From assembly GCA_905215555.1 (NCBI GenBank), contig CAJMQU010000006.1, forward strand, positions 62,001 to 126,000: 64,000 bases of DNA. Direction: 5' to 3'. The position numbers and the translations under genes were made by a program. This document shows, piece by piece, positions 59,669 to 64,000 of the stretch (positions within the stretch are counted from its first letter, which is position 1; each line of letters begins with the position of its first letter). Under the pieces are notes generated by a model. It made no database searches. It saw only the letters and a program-made list of their open reading frames with translations, and was not told where the DNA came from. Source of the DNA: an uncultured bacterium. GTDB lineage: Bacteria > Bacteroidota > Bacteroidia > Bacteroidales > Bacteroidaceae.

Positions 59669-62605
59669 ATGAAGACAAGATTGCTTATCTTATTATTATT
59701 CCTATATGTAGGAGGAAATCTAGTAGCTCAAAATGCTACAATTACGGGTGTTGTCACAGATAGTGAGACTAAGGATTTCTTAATTGGCGCAACTGTCATG
59801 CTAAAAGGTTCGAATAAGGGAACAATAACAGATGCCAATGGGCAGTATACCTTATTTATACCTAAAGGCAAGCAGACAATCCAATTCTCTTTCATTGGAT
59901 ATCAGACGCAAGATTTTGATGTAGATCTTAAATCTAATGAAGTGAAGACACTGAACCTCGTTATGCGTCCGGATAATCATATGTTGAAAGAAGTCGTGAT
60001 CAGCGCTCAAGCCAAAGGGCAGACAGCAGCGATTAAAAGTCAGTTAAATGCAACTGGTATTATGAATGCTGTATCTGAAGAAAAGTTGCATGAACTTCCG
60101 GATGTAAATGTCGCTGATGCTATTGGCCGTCTTCCCGGTTTAATGATCCAGCGTGATGGAGGAGAGGGCCAAAAAATCATCATACGTGGTTTGGATCCTA
60201 AGTATAACTCAGTAGCTATTAACGGTATGAATGCGCCATCAACAAGTAGCACCGATCGGAGTACTGACTTGAATATGATTTCACCGGACATGATTGCTGG
60301 GGCTGAAGTACTGAAAGCCAGTACGGCCGACAAGGATGCCGATGGATTGGGAGGAACAGTAAACCTAATAATGAAAGATGCCCCGAGAGACTTTAAACTT
60401 AATGTAACCGGAGAAACAGGTTATCATTCACAAATTAATGGAATGGGGCGGTATAAAGGTGGTATCATGGCGAGCAATCGATTTTTTAGCGAAAGATTAG
60501 GTGTCATATTTACCGCAAGCGCTGACCAGACAGACCGGAGCAATGATACATTTAATGCAGCTTATAAAGTAAATGGTAATACGCCTACTCCTGGGTTTGA
60601 TTACACGAAACCATGGATTACAGGGGTTAGTCTGGAATCAAATTTAGAAAAGCGTCAACGTTTTAACGTAAACCTGAATATGGATTTCGACTTGGGAAAA
60701 GGGTCTAAACTCAAAATGTCTAATCTCTTTAGTAGAATGAACAGAGATCGTGATATTCGTCAAAAACGTTATGATTTAGAAGGAACCCGATTGAGATTTC
60801 AACAAACTGACCGTAATTCACATAATACCAATATTACCAATATGTTGCAAGGCGAGTTCAATGTTTTGGGAGCAACCTTGAATCTCGGAGTGGGACGTAG
60901 TAGTTCGCGCACAAGAACCCCATACGATCACCAAATGCAATTCCGGCTGAATGCCCCCTTTACAGCTGATATCGATGCATTATCTTATCAACCTCCCTAT
61001 TTGATAGCTAATTCTAAATTCGTAAAAGAAGATGATCTTACACAATACTATCTGTATGAAGCTATTTTTAATACAGAGTTTGCCAAAGAAACAGAATACA
61101 GTGCATGGCTAGATTTAAAGAAGCCTTTTAGTTTCGGCGAAAAGGTCAATGGATACATTAAAATCGGTGGAAAGTTCCGTCAAAAAGAGAGAGGTCTTGA
61201 AACAGCTCGTAGGTATAGACGTATGGATTTGTCTGAAGGAGCTGATCCGGTATTCGAGAATATGCCTGATTTAACTCCATCATCTTTCAAAAATTCCTAT
61301 ATAGGTATCACTGATTTCTTAGATTCTGATTATAAGCCTCACGATTTTTTAAACAATAAGTATAAGGACTTATGCATTAATTTTGCACTAGATCATAATG
61401 CCATGAGAAACTTTTATAATATAAACCAAGATATATATGGCAAGATCCTTACTACAAAAATTCTGAAAGACTATGATGGGAATGAGAATCTTTGGGCAGG
61501 ATATATTATGGGTGAAATAAATTTTGGCAAGTACGTTACATTTATACCAGGCGTACGCTATGATTTTTCTCACCTGAAGTACAATGCATACAGTGGCTCT
61601 AATGTTCCTGACAATGAAGAAAAAGAACATGAGTTTGAATATGAAAAGAGTAATGATTCCGACAAATATGGATATTGGCTGCCACAAATCCATTTGCGTG
61701 TAAAGCCAACAAACTGGATGGACATCAGGCTGGCATACACTGAAACACTGTCAAGACCTGATTATAATCTGCTTGCTCCACGAACAATCATAAAACCGAA
61801 TGTGAATGAAGTAACATGGAGTCGTACTAATTTGAAGCCTGCTTTATCTCGAAATTATGATGTTATATTGACGTTCTATCAACCAGATTATGGACTGTTT
61901 ACTATTAGTGGATTTTATAAAGATATTAAAAACTTTACTTATACTCGCTCTGCCTATATGTTGAATGGTACAGTGACGGATCCTGCTAATTTTGACTTAC
62001 CTATGAGTTTGTCAGGTGGTAGCATTACCTATCCTTTAAATAGTCCATATAATGCAACGTTGAAGGGGTTGGAATTTGATTTGCAACTGCAGTTCCGCAA
62101 AATGAAGAACTTCATGAAAGGTGTGGTATTCAGTGCTAATCTTACTCTTATGGACTCTAAAATGAACTACTTTGAAACGTTGAAGTCAAGAATTAAAAAT
62201 CCGGATTTTACTCCCGGAGGTACTGAGAAGCCATTCCTTCCAACCAACTCTGACATCATATATACAGATCGGTTGTTAAAGCAACCTTCCCTACTATTCA
62301 ACGTTTCTTTGGGATATGATTACAAAAAATTCTCAGGCAGAATATCTTGCAACTATCAAGACGGAGTGTTGATTGCAGAACAGCACCGCCAAGATGCAGC
62401 TGATGTGGAATCTACGCGTCCATTCGTGAAATGGGATATGCAGTTGAAATATAGTTTGACCAGACAACTTTCTCTGTATGCTACTTTGTCCAACTTTACA
62501 CAATCTTCCGATCGTAAACGTCGTGATATAACGAACTATCCGTCCAGAGTTGAATACTATGGTTCGGCTGCATACATCGGCTTTAAATATGATATCTTTA
62601 AATAA
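59669..62605 (+). CDS. TonB-dependent receptor with CarbopepD-reg domain, no SusD partner
   Basis: The 978-residue outer membrane receptor has a signal peptide (MKTRLLILLLFLYVGGNLVAQ), a carboxypeptidase-D-like domain (25-105, ITGVVTDSETKDFLIGATVMLKG), and a plug. The plug has the pattern of the TonB-Xanth-Caul type: LPDVNVADAIGRLPGLMIQRDGGEGQKIIIRGLDPKYNSVAINGMN, DLNMISPDMIAGAEVLKASTADKDADGLGGTVNLIMKDA. A large barrel follows, ending in an aromatic strand (AAYIGFKYDIFK). Receptors of this type import glycans or other ligands without a SusD cap. The next gene is a surface beta-helix lipoprotein, 27 bp downstream, perhaps taking the binding role. Confidence 0.9.
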   Translation: MKTRLLILLLFLYVGGNLVAQNATITGVVTDSETKDFLIGATVMLKGSNKGTITDANGQYTLFIPKGKQTIQFSFIGYQTQDFDVDLKSNEVKTLNLVMRPDNHMLKEVVISAQAKGQTAAIKSQLNATGIMNAVSEEKLHELPDVNVADAIGRLPGLMIQRDGGEGQKIIIRGLDPKYNSVAINGMNAPSTSSTDRSTDLNMISPDMIAGAEVLKASTADKDADGLGGTVNLIMKDAPRDFKLNVTGETGYHSQINGMGRYKGGIMASNRFFSERLGVIFTASADQTDRSNDTFNAAYKVNGNTPTPGFDYTKPWITGVSLESNLEKRQRFNVNLNMDFDLGKGSKLKMSNLFSRMNRDRDIRQKRYDLEGTRLRFQQTDRNSHNTNITNMLQGEFNVLGATLNLGVGRSSSRTRTPYDHQMQFRLNAPFTADIDALSYQPPYLIANSKFVKEDDLTQYYLYEAIFNTEFAKETEYSAWLDLKKPFSFGEKVNGYIKIGGKFRQKERGLETARRYRRMDLSEGADPVFENMPDLTPSSFKNSYIGITDFLDSDYKPHDFLNNKYKDLCINFALDHNAMRNFYNINQDIYGKILTTKILKDYDGNENLWAGYIMGEINFGKYVTFIPGVRYDFSHLKYNAYSGSNVPDNEEKEHEFEYEKSNDSDKYGYWLPQIHLRVKPTNWMDIRLAYTETLSRPDYNLLAPRTIIKPNVNEVTWSRTNLKPALSRNYDVILTFYQPDYGLFTISGFYKDIKNFTYTRSAYMLNGTVTDPANFDLPMSLSGGSITYPLNSPYNATLKGLEFDLQLQFRKMKNFMKGVVFSANLTLMDSKMNYFETLKSRIKNPDFTPGGTEKPFLPTNSDIIYTDRLLKQPSLLFNVSLGYDYKKFSGRISCNYQDGVLIAEQHRQDAADVESTRPFVKWDMQLKYSLTRQLSLYATLSNFTQSSDRKRRDITNYPSRVEYYGSAAYIGFKYDIFK

Positions 62606-62632
62606 ACATTGTTCCACTAAAACACTAAAGTT

Positions 62633-63904
62633 ATGAAACTATATAAAATATATTCTAGAGCTATAGGATTACTTTTCGCATTGTCACTCTTGTGTGTTGG
62701 CTGCGAGAATGAAGATATACTCGATATTAATGATTTGGAAATCTCTCCAAGTAATCCTGAGAGTGTAGTTATTGTAGAACCAGACGATGGTATTACGTCG
62801 GTCAACGCTTTAACCAAAGCTATTAATGAAAATGGAGATGCAACATATATATTGCGTCGTGATGGAGTTTACTATATGGAAGGCAAGAATGTCTTCAAAC
62901 ATAATGTTGTAATTAAGGCCGAAAATGGTTCTGGCAAAATGCCTGTCATACAACCTATTTGTGACGCGCAAGGAGCCTTAAATGCTGATATGATCCGTTT
63001 GGAAGGTAGCGCCACTTTTGAGAATATCTATATCATAGGTAAAGATGCGGCAACTGGTAATCTCATGCAGCGTTTATTTCGTATTGACGAATCAAATGTG
63101 AGGCTGCAATTTGACAATTGTTTTATTGACCATTGCAGGAATTTCTGTATTCGTACTGACAATGTTAATAATAAAATTTATCTGAATAACTCTACCATTC
63201 GTAATTTAGCTCTCACAAGTGATCCAGCCAATGGCAGATTGATAGATTCACGTGGAAACGAGCAAGATAGTATTGTTATCAATAATTGCTATGTTTATAA
63301 TAACACTGCCCATATTGTACGATTTGACAATGTAGTCACAAACTATTTTGGAATTAAGCACAGTACATTCTATAATGTTGGGCACCATATACAAATAAAC
63401 TATGCTATCAAAGTTGAAATTGAGAACAATATTTTCGCTAATGTAGGGTGGAAATCGAGTGCCACGAGTGATGTGTTTTGGCAAATTTCAATACCAAAGA
63501 AAGATGAACGTGCTCAGGATATTAGTATGAGTGTTTGCAATAACAACTTATTTTTCTCTGAGGAATTTGAAAGACTGTTTGCCAAATACCCGCAGAATTT
63601 GAAGCGTACTACACTCTCTGACAATGGCTATCAACTGATAGAGGAAGGTAAACTGACTTTTAAAGATAATTTCTCAGAGGTACTGACTTTTGATTATCCG
63701 CCTGTTTTGCCAATGGAATATATTGACAAGTTTTTTGAGAATATGGGAAGTAATATGTCCAAATGGGCAGATCTTCCATTTTATGTTGACGAAGACGGAG
63801 TAGAAGGTATTGAAGTAGGAAAGACATTCACATTTAATTATTCAACCTCTTCCAAATCAGCAACAGCTTCCACAACCCAAGGACCTATTGGAGCATCGTT
63901 TTAA
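62633..63904 (+). CDS. Beta-helix lipoprotein (DUF4957/DUF5123-like)
   Basis: The 423-residue lipoprotein has a lipobox (CVGC, C24) followed by acidic residues (ENEDILD) that favour surface export. Residues 50-330 form a probable parallel beta-helix with repeated strands (ADMIRLEGSATFENIYIIGKD, VRLQFDNCFIDHCRNFCIRTDN, NKIYLNNSTIRNLAL, DSIVINNCYVYNNTAHIVRFDN, YFGIKHSTFYNVGHHIQIN). This resembles chondroitinase-B-like lyase folds and DUF4957/DUF5123 proteins of Bacteroides glycan loci. I see no lyase catalytic motif with confidence, so it may be a binding protein. It ends in a low-complexity Ser/Thr tail. Confidence 0.75.
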   Translation: MKLYKIYSRAIGLLFALSLLCVGCENEDILDINDLEISPSNPESVVIVEPDDGITSVNALTKAINENGDATYILRRDGVYYMEGKNVFKHNVVIKAENGSGKMPVIQPICDAQGALNADMIRLEGSATFENIYIIGKDAATGNLMQRLFRIDESNVRLQFDNCFIDHCRNFCIRTDNVNNKIYLNNSTIRNLALTSDPANGRLIDSRGNEQDSIVINNCYVYNNTAHIVRFDNVVTNYFGIKHSTFYNVGHHIQINYAIKVEIENNIFANVGWKSSATSDVFWQISIPKKDERAQDISMSVCNNNLFFSEEFERLFAKYPQNLKRTTLSDNGYQLIEEGKLTFKDNFSEVLTFDYPPVLPMEYIDKFFENMGSNMSKWADLPFYVDEDGVEGIEVGKTFTFNYSTSSKSATASTTQGPIGASF

Positions 63905-63916
63905 AACTAAAAGAAA

Positions 63917-64000
63917 ATGAAGAATATACTATTTATATTTTTAGCAGTGTTATACTCTGCTTGCATATCAGCTCAAGAAGGAGATAGTAAGAAGATTAAA
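63917..64000 (+). CDS. Start of an exported protein, cut by window edge
   Basis: The first 28 codons encode MKNILFIFLAVLYSACISAQ followed by EGDSKKIK, a typical Bacteroides signal peptide. It starts 12 bp after the beta-helix lipoprotein gene and would be the third gene of the second uptake locus. Nothing more can be said about the product. Confidence 0.7.
   Translation, partial: MKNILFIFLAVLYSACISAQEGDSKKIK

Overview
The window looks like a chromosomal segment of a gut Bacteroides (order Bacteroidales). The evidence is SusC/SusD-type glycan loci, FecI/FecR regulation, an LpxC-FabZ fusion, M60 and GH110/GH109 mucin-type enzymes, and promoters of the Bacteroides form (TTTG, about 19-20 bp, TAnnTTTG) in place of classical -35/-10 boxes. 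I saw no tRNA or rRNA gene, insertion sequence, prophage or CRISPR array.

Layout. (1) 1-1.2 kb: a LuxR-type regulator cut by the left edge, overlapped by a hemerythrin/ScdA-like gene. (2) 1.3-8.5 kb: a BlaI repressor and an unusual BlaR1-like M56 sensor protease carrying TonB_C, plug-like and carboxypeptidase-regulatory modules. Two TlpA-type thioredoxins, a secreted plug-only protein and an Ntn-hydrolase of the acyltransferase family complete this block. (3) 8.5-20 kb, minus strand: housekeeping genes miaA, a pRiA4b-ORF3-like gene, the lipid A genes lpxA-lpxC/fabZ-lpxD, an HD phosphohydrolase, pyrF, a DUF4153 membrane protein, prfA and purM. (4) 20-22 kb: a gene-poor stretch with a 22-bp tandem repeat, then an ECF sigma factor with a membrane partner. 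(5) 22-32.8 kb, minus strand: lemA, a TPM-domain protein, an alpha/beta hydrolase, aroE, ubiE/menG, purC, phoH, an M23 peptidase, a B3/4-domain protein, pgeF, obgE, adk and hpt.

(6) 32.8-54.1 kb: a mucin O-glycan/blood-group polysaccharide utilisation locus. It holds an ECF sigma factor, a divergent GH110, FecR anti-sigma, SusC with STN domain, SusD, a surface lipoprotein, an M60 peptidase, GH31, GH109 and GH2. GH110 and FecR are each preceded by the same two-part sequence (GAATGGGGG, 13-14 bp, ATGTGTATTTAT), which I read as the target promoter of the linked sigma factor. (7) 54.1-59.4 kb: a POT-family peptide transporter, tag, a retron, a SecDF-head-like secreted protein and peptide deformylase. 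(8) 59.6-64 kb: the start of a second uptake locus with a TonB-dependent receptor without SusD, a beta-helix lipoprotein and a secreted protein cut by the right edge.

The strongest candidate for an undescribed system is the retron at 56.48-57.76 kb. A promoter-like -7 box precedes a roughly 128-nt RNA closed by a perfect 12-bp a1/a2 repeat. That RNA has a TTAGC branch-site candidate, two msr hairpins and a long msd hairpin. It is followed 22 nt later by a reverse transcriptase with NxxxH, YADD and TG signature motifs. The enzyme carries its own N-terminal membrane anchor and has no accessory gene beside it, so it may be a membrane-tethered retron.
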